Positions 48,591 through 60,691 of a stretch of DNA of 64,000 bases are shown one piece after another. Positions within the stretch are counted from its first letter, which is position 1; the number at the start of each line of letters is the position of its first letter. The position numbers and the translations under genes were made by a program. Source of the stretch: Lucifuga dentata (Eukaryota; Chordata; Actinopteri; Ophidiiformes; Bythitidae); NCBI GenBank assembly GCA_014773175.1, contig VXCM01002149.1, forward strand, positions 62,001 through 126,000, in the 5' to 3' direction. Under the pieces are notes generated by a model. It did not search any database. It saw only the letters and a program-made list of their open reading frames with translations, and was not told the DNA's origin.

Positions 48591-49482
48591 TCAGAAATAT
48601 GTCCTTTTCATATTTACAGAGCTCAACAATGACGCTGTCCATCCCTCTTATCTGTCCTCTAACTGGATGAACAATCAGGCAGTGGCTTTGAGATGCTTTT
48701 GAAACCTCGCTTATTTCAAATAAGTTGGAAAATCATTTAATTCCCTTTTTTTCACATGGTGAGTGATTCACACAGAGAACCCACTCATCCCTCCCACAAA
48801 TAACGCTTACCTATCCAAATATTTTCTTACAACTTAAAATAAATTCGTTATGGAGACACTTGGGATGCTAATTTCCATTTCCCACTCAAACATATCGAGA
48901 TCAGTTTGGATGCTGTCAAATCCACCAGTGTTTGGGTGAATGAGGCAGAAAGCTGACACAGCACCTCCATGAATTCTGACTTTCATTACCTCATCAGTCT
49001 CTTAAGTCAAACACGTCACCAGTCCATTACATCTGCAATATTTTATGTGAACTCTATGGGCTAATTTGACTTCTAGAAGCAAGGTAGAAAACTTCCTTAA
49101 ATCAATGCCTGACACATACATTGTGGTTTCACATGGACAGATTCATCATACAGTGCTGTCATGTCATATGGTCTTGTGTCATACTTCAATCTATAATTAA
49201 GATTGTTTACAATTGAATAATAATTGTGAGGCTGAAGGAGACAAAAAGGACAAATTAATGACCAAAGACATAAGAAACATAAAGAACTCAAAGCGTGTCA
49301 TCATGTTTCCAAGCCAGATTTCTTCATAAATTACACAATTATCTGTACCATTATCCAAATTTGAGGGAGTGTTTTACAGGGTTTAAATGATCTAAATAAG
49401 AGTTAACTTATCTGGCTGAAACAGGGCCTGATTCTGGAGAGCTTCCTGCTTTAAGCCCATTCATTTTAGAGAAACATGTACC

Positions 49483-50076
49483 TTAAAGGACCATACCAGC
49501 CATTTTGCATGTTTGAGCCAAACATGTTCAATTTTCATACGTTAAGTTACTGACGATTTCCTAAAGCATACGACCGTATTTCAGCTTTCCTGATATTTTG
49601 CAAAATCCCTTAATCTTTCAAAATCAAATATTCAACAATACACTCATCTTAAAAAACGATGTTTTGCCTGCTAATAGTTATGCAGCCTTATGAGGTCAGG
49701 GTCGTTTAAGTTTTTCAATAAATGCCAGTCTTCTTTTGGGACTATATTCCCTGGTGGAGACAGACATTCACTCCGTGTTTTTTATTGCGCTTAAACGCTA
49801 AAATTGTGCAACTTCGGAAAAAAAAAAAACCTGAATACATGTCTAGTTTGCAGTGGTGGATTACTTATCCCAAGAATGTTTCAGTTATCAGCAAGTTGAT
49901 TTGAATAGCATACCAGAATGAACTAAAACCAATGGTGGTCTGGAAGGTAGTAATTTTTTTTTTTTAATTCACCGTTCCAGTAGTATACTTTGGGAAATGA
50001 TTGTCAGTAACATTACGTGTTTGAAAATTGAATATATTAGGCTCAAACATGTACAATCGCCAATATGGTGCTTTAA
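49483..50076. mobile_element. TTAAAGG-type palindromic MITE, copy G
   Basis: Starts TTAAAGGACCATACCAGCC and ends AATATGGTGCTTTAA. The central GGGACTATATTCCCT block is present. It lies between mfsd12 and the 3' end of csnk1g2. Confidence 0.85.
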
Positions 50077-51477
50077 ACCAAGTAAACCTCACAGAGCTGC
50101 ATGTCTGTCTGCAACCTGCTTCAATGAAAGTGTTTCCAACAAATATGGGTGGATCATCTTTGTGCTGAGACCATGTACAGTCTGTTCCGATCTCTCTCCT
50201 TGGGGAAAATGAGAAGAGATGTAGACCGTCTACAAGCAAGAGGAAGAGATCTGCACACACACCATTACATTCAGCTCAAAAACCTCCACACACACACACA
50301 CACACAGTAATCCAGCAATCCACGTGGGACAGATCAGATAAAACGTCATTGTGGGACACTCACTTGAGCTTTAAACATTTTACTTAGAAAGGCACAAACT
50401 ATGATTTCCTGGTAAATTATTTTGATGTAAGAAATAAAAATCGAAAGACATATCTTATTTCATGTAAATCGACAACATTTCTCGGCCATAAGTGTTGTGA
50501 AGGACTTTTCCTAGATCAGTCTTTATTAAGTCGTTTTCTTAATGGTTAATTTCAAACCTAAAATTCCACTGTATTTGTTTTTATTTTTTCCAAAAGTGCA
50601 ATAATAATAATAAGAGAGCTTAATATCTGTTTCTCTCAAACTTCCACAGTACCTGAGGCCAGTGACTGTGCTACAAAGTCCATGTTGACAGACAAAGAAA
50701 GCCAGGGTGAGGAAAAAATGAATTCCAGAACACTACAACATAAAAATAGGTTTTTCAGTTCGACTTCAAAAACTGAGGATTCAATTACAAAAAAGAAAAT
50801 AAAACATAAAAATCCACCAAAATCTGTTTTATAGATGAAATGCTTCCTGTGTCTCTCAGATTTAACATCAGCATTGATCACCTTTATCTCTTACCTTGAT
50901 CCCAAAACACACAAAAAAAGAAAATAAATCCTAAAAAGCAGATTTCTTTCGCTTGAACCGCTGATGGTTCCCTCTGACCATCAGCTGACTGTTGGAACAA
51001 TACACGTTCTTTATGGAATCTAGAATACAACAACTGTTTCAAACAGTATCTTTTTTCATATTCACGTCACGGTTTTCGTGTTTCATTGTTACAGCTTTTT
51101 ACTTTTCTCAAGCCCCCCCCCCCTTGTAATGCAGGTACATTATTTTTCTTTGATAAAGGAACTAGAGTCTGTTGTGGAGTCGGTATAACTACAACATTCC
51201 TTTACTCGTCAGTAGCCGGGGGGTGGGGGTACTGAGAATGAGAAAGACAGAGTGCAGGGGCGAGGAGAGNCTCGTCAGTAGCCGGGGGGTGGGGGTACTG
51301 AGAATGAGAAAGACAGAGTGCAGGGGCGAGGAGAGTGACGGGGGGAAATAAGGTGTGAGGGTATAAAGAGAGGTGGAAGGGAAGCTGGAAAGAGAAAAGG
51401 GACAGGGTTTGTGTAGTTGCTTCCATTTAAAACTTGACAATGACCAGAATGTTTCAAGTTCTTTCCATTTTCTGCGT
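50077..51477. other. Intergenic or 3' UTR sequence downstream of csnk1g2
   Basis: AT-rich with a CA microsatellite (about 50287-50307) and a C-run (51114-51123). Nearest the gene there is an exact 65-bp duplication flanking an N at 51270. Part of it should be the csnk1g2 3' UTR. No exon is seen. Confidence 0.55.
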
Positions 51478-54400
51478 TCACTTGTGCCTCTGGAGGGCTT
51501 TCCTCTTTCTCCTCTTGAAGAAGCAACAGCACCTGCAGGCAAACAAAGAGGAAAACTTCACACATGTAGAAATGTAGCATATCGACATCATAAATGATGC
51601 TTAAAATAAATAAATAAATTGTTTTCAATTAAATCAGCCGACATGTTCCATACTTTGTTTCGTCAGCCACTTCGACCTCGGTGGGAGCGGTGATGGGAGC
51701 GTTGGAGTGTCCGGCTGTGGGGTCATCAGTGTTCAGCTCGCCATTTGTTGAGCTCATCACCTGTGCGAAAGGACGGAGGAGTGCGGACATACACTGTGAG
51801 GCAGGGAGCTGAGCATTTGCAAATAAAACACAAAACCACGATTTTGTCCATTTTCAGCCCTCCCGCATAAAGAGAGCAGGAAAGCAGCTAACCTGGAAGG
51901 CCTTAAAGGATCATACTAGTGGTTTTGGGTGTCTGAGCCCAATAAGTACTACCCACATACATGCTACATTACTGCTGACCATTTTCCAACACATAAAACC
52001 GTATTTTATTTTTTGTGCTATTGCCAAATCCCCTTTCAAAATCAAATATTCAGGTGACACAACCACCTTAAAATTCAGTCTTTTTCCTCATAACACATAC
52101 GCCTGAGTGTAGAAGCCACAGTCATTTTTAATTTCTTTGGTAAAAGCAGTTTTCTCCTGGGACTATATTTCTTGGCAGAGACATGCATTTCTTCAGTGTA
52201 GCTCCATTAAATTAAGTAACTTTGACAAAATAATAGTATGTTGTTACTGTGATGGATTATGTATCTCAAGCATGTTTCAAGTCTCTACAAGTTGATTTTT
52301 ATAGCATACTGGAATAACCTGAAACCAATGGTAGTCTGGAAGGTAGGAAAAACAATATGAAAATGCACCACTCCAGCAGTATGTTTTGGAAGATGGTTGG
52401 CAGTAATATAATGCATATGCAGCTTGTGTTCATTGGGCTCAAACATGCAAAACCTCCAGTATAACCCTTTAACTGAAGCAACTTCATAGAAGTTTAAAAG
52501 CTGCAATTCTTTTAACTAACACTAGGGCGCACATTTATGCCACAAAATTTACTATACAGGCCACTTGTGGCCATTGTACATAATGTACATATGGCAAATA
52601 AAATTTTATTTATAGTTTAGATTGTCTTGCAAAAAAACAAACAAAAAAAATACTGGGCTGCAGCTGGTCTTTCATAAAGTTTGCATGACAGCAGCTGCTG
52701 GATGTCATGTCTGCACTGAGCTTTAAGGACTCAGGAGCAGATGAGGGGAATGCAGCGGTGAGAGCAAACAGAAATTGGCGAGCACTGAAACAGCAATTCA
52801 GATGAAGCAGACGCATACAGGAAGTCAGGAAAAGCACCTGGCAGGCAGGCGGGAAGGTTCAGTGTGGGGAAAGACAGGCACAAACAGAGCCATGCGGCTT
52901 CATGCGTTAGCCATGTGAGCAGCAGCAGTACCTGAACAGAGCCCCCCAGCCGCTCAGCTGTGAGGTGGGACCCCAGAGTCTCCTTATTGGTCACGGGAGT
53001 GGGCTGAGACTCACTTCCTTTGGGCTCAGGCGACTGACGCAAAGAGCAAAAAGTGTAGAGGCAGGTGGTCGTGAAGTGAGGAGGAGGAGGAGGGAACGGG
53101 GACGGGGTGAGGTAATGTGAGGGAGGAGGAACAGGAAGAGGGGAGTGAATTTAAAAAAAAAAAAAGAAACAAAAACAAACGAAAAATTACAGAAGAAATC
53201 TTCCAAGCAGAAGCAGGCTTGTTAAGACAAACTATGTTAATAGAGGAGTAGAAGGAAGCAAAAATTTACGTGAAGCACAGATCAACACACTAATAAAGAC
53301 ATGCAGGAATAAAATAAAAATTAAAAAAACAAAAAAAAAAAAAAANAAAAAAAAAAAAAAAACAGCCTTGATCACAAAGAAATCACCTCAGCAACGTTAC
53401 CTCATTACCTGGACTACATCTGGAGGTTTTGTGATCCAATGTCATATTTTTTTATGACATCGTGCTTTCATTCACAAAGCAAATTTAAATGATTCTGCCC
53501 TTCAGAAATATCAAATGTGCCAATGAGAAAAGGCATCACAAATTTTCTGAATGTCTGCATTATTCTTTTTGAGCACCATTAAGTTGATTTTGCCACTGTC
53601 AGCAAAAACCGCTAGTTGGCATTAACATGTCAATAAAACAGCGTAGGGTAGAGGTATAGAAACATTATTTATTATCCTCTCCTCACACCAACCTGTCGCT
53701 ATATTTCTTTAAGATGGCTGACTGTTTTAACCAAGACGCTGAAGATCTCTACGTGAGACATGAGCGTGGTGCAGAAGGTGATGCTTCGCAAGTTCAAAAG
53801 CCAATCACATTAAGCGGTGAGCAATAAATAGAGGCTAGCGTCCACAGTAATAAGTCAATCATAAAACTTAATGTACTGCTTATATGGCTGTACGGGAAAC
53901 GAGTCAGACTGATGAAGTACCACAAAATGATTTGTACCTAAAACAGTGTGCATCATAATATTTCAAAATCATTTTTATACCAAAAGTCTTCTAATATATG
54001 AGCTTTGTGATTATCATTCATGCCTGACTGCTCAAAAAAAAATCCCTAGAACAAGGCTTGGGTAGCATGCCAGTAAAAGATGAAACAAGTCCACACTTTG
54101 TCACACGCTAAGCATGTAGCTTTGTCATTACTGGTGTGAATAATGCACTTTGCATTTTCAGCTCATGCATGCAATGACTACAGCTTAGAATGGCAAAGGT
54201 GTGTCAAATTAAAAAAAAAATGTTGCTTTCTTTCACAGCTAGGAGCCGAGCCGGAGTCATGACCGTGCACGTCAGTGAATTCAGCAGTAAACCATCAATT
54301 TTTTTGTCTCATTATCAGATTTAGACTTCAACGTAAGATGACTGGAGTGTAACGCCGTCTGAATGTAGAAATAGTAACAAAGGAGAAGTGGAACTGAATG

Positions 54401-57400
54401 GCAGCCATTTTCTCCAGGAAGTTGCTCACAGTTGGTCATAATAAGAGTAGAACTGGCAGGGGAAGTTGAATGACGGGGTTGTCGGTGAATGGGTTAGGAG
54501 ATTGGTGGGTGAGTGGGTGTGTAATGACGCTGTTGACTTCACCTGATTTTTGGTCTGCTGTTGTGCTTTTTCTCTGTTGCTGGGCGGCAGGGGCGTGTCG
54601 CTGGGGATGGGGCCTATTGGTGTGGGCTGCAGGAAACAGAAAAGAAACAACCTTGTTGGAGAAAAAAACTAAAGGAAATACAAGGAAGAGGAAGTTTTGT
54701 ATACAAAGAAATGCAGGATTTAGCAGTTTCTTAGCACATGATGAAGCTTTAGGCCAATAGACGATTACTTACAAGCGGTTTGCCGACCCAGTCGTATTCA
54801 TAGTCGAAGACGTAGCCGTTCCTGTCAAACAGATCAGTGAAGAGTTTCCTCAAGTAGTCATAATCAGGTTTCTCAAAGAAGTCCAGCCTTCTCACATAAC
54901 GCAGGTAGGTGGCCATCTCTTCTGTAGCAAAACAAACCAGTTTCAAATTTCAAAAACACATTTTCACAAATAATGATGAAATTAAATAACCAGTTAAGGC
55001 ACTAAGCAAAGACAAATGGCTGGTTCTACTGACCAGGAAAGCTTTCACAAAGCACTTCAATCGGCGTTGCTCGCTTGGTGTCCCCAATTTTCTGATACCT
55101 CTCCTTCAAAGTGTCAGCCTAGAAAAGAGAGAAATTGTAAAGCATCAGCTGATCAATTATCCTCCTAATGGCATGTTCTCCATGCTAGAGGATGATTTCT
55201 GTGTTCCTAAAGACATACCAGGACATTTTTTGCATTATTCCAGGGAGCGTTATCTCCTGGAATGTGCCGGTCCTCTTAGGGACTCCCGACAGCTTCATTA
55301 TGAATGGATGCAGCTGGTCAGATATGTTAAAGGACCATAGTGCCACCCATTTTGCATGTTTGAGCCTAATATATTCACTTTTCATACACGTAAGGTTACT
55401 GATAGTCATTTCCCGAAGGATAAAACCGTATTTCAGCTTTCCTGATATTTTGCAAAATCTCTTAATCTTTCAAAATCAAATATTCAAGCGATACACCCAC
55501 CTTAAAAATCGATGTTTCGCCTGCTAATACTTAAGCAAAATTATGAAGTCATGGTCATTAAAATTTTTTGATAAATGCAGGTCTTCTTTTGGGACTATAT
55601 TCCCCAAGACATATTCATTCCATGCTTTTTATTGCGCTTAAACGTAAAAGTATGAAACTTCGAAAAAAACCCTGAATATACGTGTTGTTCACGATGATGG
55701 ATTACCTATCCCAAGAACATTTCAAGTATGAACAAGTTGATTTTAATAGCATACCAGAATGAAATGAATGAAACCAATGCCGGTCTGGAAGGTAGGAAAA
55801 ACATTTTTAACTCACCGTTCCAGTAGTATGCTTTGGGAAATGATTGTCAGTAATGTTACATGTATGAAAATTGAACATATTAGGCTCAAACATGCAAAAT
55901 GGATGGTATGGTCCTTTAAGGTCTGCTCTGGCATCTCTTGATGCCAGAGCATCATACTTTGGGTCATCTACATGACCCAAAGTATGAGAAGTAAACGTCC
56001 CAAAACCGTTACACCAGCTGCAGCCATGCATGATGATTCCAGGGTCTACATTTTTATTTCGTGCCCAGCCTGGTATAAACATAATAACACACGCCAAAGG
56101 CATCCTGCTTTAGCAAATGATGGACTTGTCTCTGCCTTGTTATGTATTTTCTCCTATGAGGAGAAATCACTCACATTAGCCACACATGATCTCAAGATCA
56201 TATTTTGCACAGCAGCAATTTAAACAACGAACAGTTTCTGTATATGACTAAGGTTGAGTGCGCTCGTCTTGCTCCAGGTTTAACATAACCACACACACAA
56301 ATGGGGAGACCTTGCAATGTCACCAGTGTATAAGGATGGTGCTGTGTGCCTGAGGTCATGTGGTATGGAAGAGATACTGTAGTAAGGAGTACAACTGAGA
56401 AAGGTACATCTCTGAGTCCTGCATTAAGGGGATTACAGCATTCTGAGTATATCAGGGGCACCACATCAGGATGGTATCAAACAATAAGCTATAATACCTT
56501 TAGGCCCTGCCAGGGGAGGCTTCCTCGTAGGAAGTACATGAACATGTGACCCAGCGCCTCCAAATCATCCCTTCTGCTTTGCTCTGGAATAAACAGAACA
56601 AGAAGACAAGCAGAATAGCTGTGAGTAAGCATTTGACAACATTACCAACTGGCATATCTAACATGAAAGATATAGAACTGCAATTATGTGATAAAGAACA
56701 AATGAAGCACATTATCAGTAGTCATCTAGGAGTACAAAGGCAATGATTAACAAAGCCTTGTTATGCAAATTTAAATGGCTAATGAAAGCACTGCCCTGCT
56801 CCCAAGTCTTACTCACCTTTTCCCAGGTGTGTGTTAATGCTCATATAGCGTGCCGTCCCAGTCAGACTCTTGTGCTCCCTGTATGGGATGTGTTTTTTGG
56901 TCTCGGGGTCTATGTACTCTTTGGCCAGACCAAAGTCAATGATGTGGATGGTGTGCTGCCTCTTGCTTCCTGGCCGCCCAACCAGGAAGTTTTCTGGCTT
57001 TACGTCCCTGTATATCAAGCTCTTGGTGTGGACATACTCCATCCGTGTTATCTAGCAGAGCAGAAAATGTGACCAGATAAGCATGTGAAATTTTTATCAG
57101 TTGCCCGGGCAACATCAACAATATGCAAAGTATTCCACATGTAAGGAGGATTACCCGAATACTGTATTACTTTCAATTAGTTGGAAATGCTTTTGGTGAA
57201 ATAGATATTCAGGCGCTCACTAAAAACAGGTAGAGACTAGTATGCAGAAGATTGCAAAATAAAGCTTGGAATCAGGATGTGGCGATCAAATGAACATGTA
57301 TTAAGTTCCACCCCCACTCGTACCAAAAACCCAAACACCTGACGTTTTGTTTTTAGCATTTCCTCTATTAAGAAAAACATATTTCAAGCTGGACTAAACA

Positions 57401-57616
57401 ATAAAACTTCTAATGACATAAGCAGATTTGTTTAAATATAAAGATGCTGCTTTTCTCCAGGTCTCACCAGCTGTATGGCTATCATGAGGACGGTTTTGAG
57501 GGAGAAGGTTCGGTCGCAGAGGTCAAACAGGTCCTCCAGACTTGGCCCAAGCAGCTCCAGCACCATGGCATTGTACTTCCCACAGGGACCAAAGTAGTAC
57601 ACCTGAGGGATTCCCT
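51478..57616 (-). CDS. csnk1g2: Casein kinase 1 gamma (most like gamma-2), C-terminal 9 exons, 5' part outside window
   Basis: Minus-strand exons: 57468-57616, 56817-57051, 56498-56583, 55034-55118, 54773-54921, 54543-54626, 52932-53033, 51654-51760 and 51478-51532. All phases match, giving 349 residues from [14 protein letters not shown] to the stop. The kinase core shows the catalytic YRDVKPENF, the DFG motif in [10 protein letters not shown], and the CK1-type SINTHLGK ... [18 protein letters not shown]. The C-terminus [18 protein letters not shown] is the Cys-cluster plus basic tail by which CK1-gamma is palmitoylated and held at the plasma membrane, where it phosphorylates LRP6 in Wnt signalling. 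The tail [20 protein letters not shown] favours gamma-2. The ATP-binding N-lobe exons are not found up to 64000. Exon 52932-53033 (34 codons) looks like an optional cassette. Confidence 0.95.
51903..52472. mobile_element. TTAAAGG-type MITE, divergent subfamily, copy H
   Basis: Starts TTAAAGGATCATACTAG and ends CCAGTATAACCCTTTAA. It lies in a csnk1g2 intron and belongs to the same subfamily as 31135-31635. Confidence 0.7.
52932..53033 (-). CDS. csnk1g2: csnk1g2 cassette-like exon in the C-terminal tail
   Basis: 102 nt with AG acceptor and GT donor, phase 0 on both sides, encoding 34 Ser/Pro/Thr-rich residues ([20 protein letters not shown] ... GGSVQ). Skipping it keeps the frame. The remaining length then matches the human gamma-2 tail as I remember it. 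Inclusion in mature mRNA is inferred. Confidence 0.6.
55327..55919. mobile_element. TTAAAGG-type palindromic MITE, copy I
   Basis: Starts TTAAAGGACCATAGTGCC and ends GGTATGGTCCTTTAA, with the full central block. It lies in the csnk1g2 intron between the exons at 55034-55118 and 56498-56583. Two perfect hairpins follow immediately (55925-55986). Confidence 0.9.
55925..55986. repeat. Two adjacent perfect inverted repeats
   Basis: GCTCTGGCATC-TCTT-GATGCCAGAGC (55925-55950) has an 11-bp stem and 4-nt loop. CATACTTTGGGTCAT-CTAC-ATGACCCAAAGTATG (55953-55986) has a 15-bp stem and 4-nt loop. Both stems are perfect and only 2 bp apart. Confidence 0.9.
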
Positions 57617-57961
57617 CTGTTGACACACACACAAAAATAGGTTAGGAGATTTTTTTTAATCAAGCATTTCAGAGAAATTATATTAATACAATTATTTAAT
57701 CCCACTATTTTACAGAATAAACTATTTTTGACTGCCATTTTTTTAGTTTCCCTATCAAAACTAAATAGCGTTTCCTTGCAGTGACAGCACAAGAAAATAC
57801 TAACCCAGAGCTCCTCAACCCCGGAGACATTTGATATGCAGACATGGTTGTAGGGGGTTATAAAACTGCAGTTTTCTGTTATCCCCATCTCTTTAAATGG
57901 GAAACTACTTTGCTTCTGTACAGAAGTCACAATCAGTATAACAACAAATTTCATTAGCAAT

Positions 57962-57996
<35 letters not shown>

Positions 57997-58745
57997 TATT
58001 AATGCAAAAGTTGACTTTTTCAATTATTATGCTACTGAGAACAATTTCATAATCAGTACAGAAACACTGCAGGTGATGTGAAAGACACCTCGCAGCATTA
58101 GAACAGCAACAGCAAACCGCACTTGGAACAATTCATTTCCCTCGACAACTCTGTCAGAGAAACAGTGGTGAGTTACTGTTTCTTTGCCTGAACAACAGGA
58201 TTTAATGCAAATATGTGCAAAAAAAAAAAAAAAAAAAAAACCCAACCCAGAGTGAAACACCAGTGGAAGTGAACAGCGCACCTGCTGACAGCTGTCAGAA
58301 ATGATGCCTCTGCTACTAGAAACCACCACACCCCGTTCTGTGGGTATGTCATGACTTCTCTGGAATGTGGATGGATCAACTTGACAGTATGCATCTGCAG
58401 GGATGGCAGGCTAAATGTTTTGGTGCTGGACAAATTGGGGTGCAGCAAAACACGGTGTGCTTCTCATAGGACAAGAAAAGTAAACATACAAGTCTTCTAC
58501 AAGCTTCCAAACCACATGCATCTTGATCACACTCAGGCTTTCTCACAAGTTTAAAACACTTGTGAACAAATTGAGTCTTACTTTTTTTTTTGTCAATCAT
58601 ACTTTTTGGGGAGCTATAATATTACACTATCAATCCAATTTTTTCATTTTTTTTTTTTCTTACAAGTTGACTCTAATAATTTTTTTTTTTCCAAAAACAG
58701 CATGACTGGTCCATCGTTTTGACAAAAACAGTATCTATCATGATG

Positions 58746-59108
58746 TAGTGGGGTCCAAAAGTCTGAGACCGCATTGAAAATATGTGATGTTTTCCATGCA
58801 AATCTGGAAATAAGCATAAAGCTCTTTGGAACATTGTCAAATCATGCTAAGAGAACTTGGCTCATCAGGTTTTGCACAGAGTTGTAGAGTCCATGCTGGA
58901 GTGATGCTGTCATTAAAGCAAAATGGGGGACATACCAAATACTAAGATATTCTGACATTCACATACATTTTTCAAAGATTCAACTTTTCACTCAAATTGT
59001 TAAGATGATATGATCATTTTGTAATGAAAAATCTTGTATTAAATTCAAAAAGAAGGCAAAATAGAAGCATTTTCACAGTGGTCTCAGACTTTTGGACCCC
59101 ACTGTATG
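58746..59108. mobile_element. Tc1/mariner-type MITE
   Basis: The left end GTGGGGTCCAAAAGTCTGAG (then ACC) is exactly inverted at the right end (GGTCTCAGACTTTTGGACCCC, completed by ACTG). TA lies outside both ends. The length of about 0.36 kb with no reading frame indicates a deletion derivative. Confidence 0.85.
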
Positions 59109-60636
59109 TATTATTATTACAAGAGACCATCAGCTCATTGTTCAGTATGATAAAATATCAAGAATTACTTACACAAAGCTGATTATTTAACAAACTAAAC
59201 CTAAGAAAAACCATTTGGAATTCCTTATTTATTTCTCTATAGGCATAAAATGAAGAATAAAGTGCTTAAATTAAACCATTTACTTTAAGTGTTTCCAATA
59301 ATTTCTATAGATTTCAATACAAAAATAGTTAATAATAGAGTCAACTGAACAGACAAATCAACTTGTTTTATATGCTGATCCTTGTGTACATAAATTAAAT
59401 GAAAGAATAAAAATAACTAGTTGAGAATGAGAATGTCCTCATTAAGATAAAGAGCAAACGTCTCAACTTGGTTGGACTAACACTCTCTAAACACCTTACT
59501 TAACCACAACCCGCAGTTTCATTAGTAAATGTCGTGTATGCTGCAGCTGCATAATTAAACAAAATGTGAATTTTTTAATTATAAGTTACATTAATGGATA
59601 CAATGCATGCAAAGAATGCACAGAGTAAAAAGAATCTGATGTACATATTGTGGCAAAAAAAGGCATCTCAAGTTGCAAATGTTTTAGAGCGACGGAGAGA
59701 GAGAGAGAGGTTTGAGTATACATGCGTTCTATGTCGAGAATGTGTGTATGCTGGCAGGGGGGCGGAGACTTTATATCCAGATTTACCTGATTGTGTCCTC
59801 AATGTCATTCCTACAGAGCAACAAGACAAACTGCGCATGCACCCATGCAGAGCGACACGCTCGCTAGCTCATAAAACCTGCACTGCACTTTAGCCTGTAG
59901 GATTTTCCTGGTTATGACGGCCATGACAGATGAGGCAGTGACCACAAGAGATCACTGGGAGGCTGACTCATCAAAGCCTGGCCCAAATCTAGAGGGCATT
60001 CAAAGCATAGTTATCAAAAGTGGAAAGCACATAATGCATAATAATCATCTGCTGGTAAATAAGAGGAAACATAGGCAGTACATTTTGGGGGCAATTTTAT
60101 ATTTGGTTTAATATCCACTGAGATACAACTTGCTGCAATGACAGCACAAAATAGGCTTTGGATGACTTCACCAACTCAACCATAACAACACAAAGAGTGA
60201 AATGATTCTCCCATGAAACAAATGTGCATTTTTCCCCTGTAAGAGCAAACAGTGAGCACTTCAAAACAGCATGGCTGCCAATCATCACCGTGTTCAGACA
60301 GTTCTCTCCAAAAGACTGTTCGCACGTAAATACTCCTGCACATTCTTCCTCTAAGAAAGACAAGAAGAAAACCAAATCAAGTCCCTGATGAAATGTTTTT
60401 TTAATTAAAAAAATAATGTATATAGCAATATGAACAAACACATCTACTAAATGTGTGTGCAGCAAAGCTGGAATTTCTTCTGGTTTCCACTGCAAGCCAA
60501 CCTCCACGGCGCTCAGACCGCACGCTGTCTCTCGAGAACGTGAGACAATCCAACCTATTGTATCAGCAGGCAGCCTTTCTCAGGCGACGGGCATAAGAGG
60601 GAGGGCTGCATCACGACAGCTCAAGACAATGCTGCT

Positions 60637-60691
60637 CTACGGGAGAGGAGAGGAGAGGAGGAGAGAGGAGAGGAGAGGAGAGCAATGATGT
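60637..60691. repeat. GGAGA-type minisatellite
   Basis: Tandem GGAGA/GAGGAGA units. A related AGAAGGAG run follows at about 60719-60745. Confidence 0.85.

Noticed and set aside
51189..51628. Overlapping open frames on the minus strand around 51.2-51.6 kb
   Set aside because: They overlap the last csnk1g2 exon in other frames or run into the 3' UTR and through the duplicated 65-mer at the N. They are not separate genes.
27371..56103. Recurring short open frames with peptides such as [10 protein letters not shown] or PFCMFEPN
   Set aside because: The same peptide words recur because the frames are translations of the TTAAAGG-type MITE termini. They are not a gene family.
60097..60507. 136-codon open frame on the minus strand in the csnk1g2 intron
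   Set aside because: It has hydrophobic, AT-driven composition, no kinase motif, no matching splice phases and no homology I recognise.
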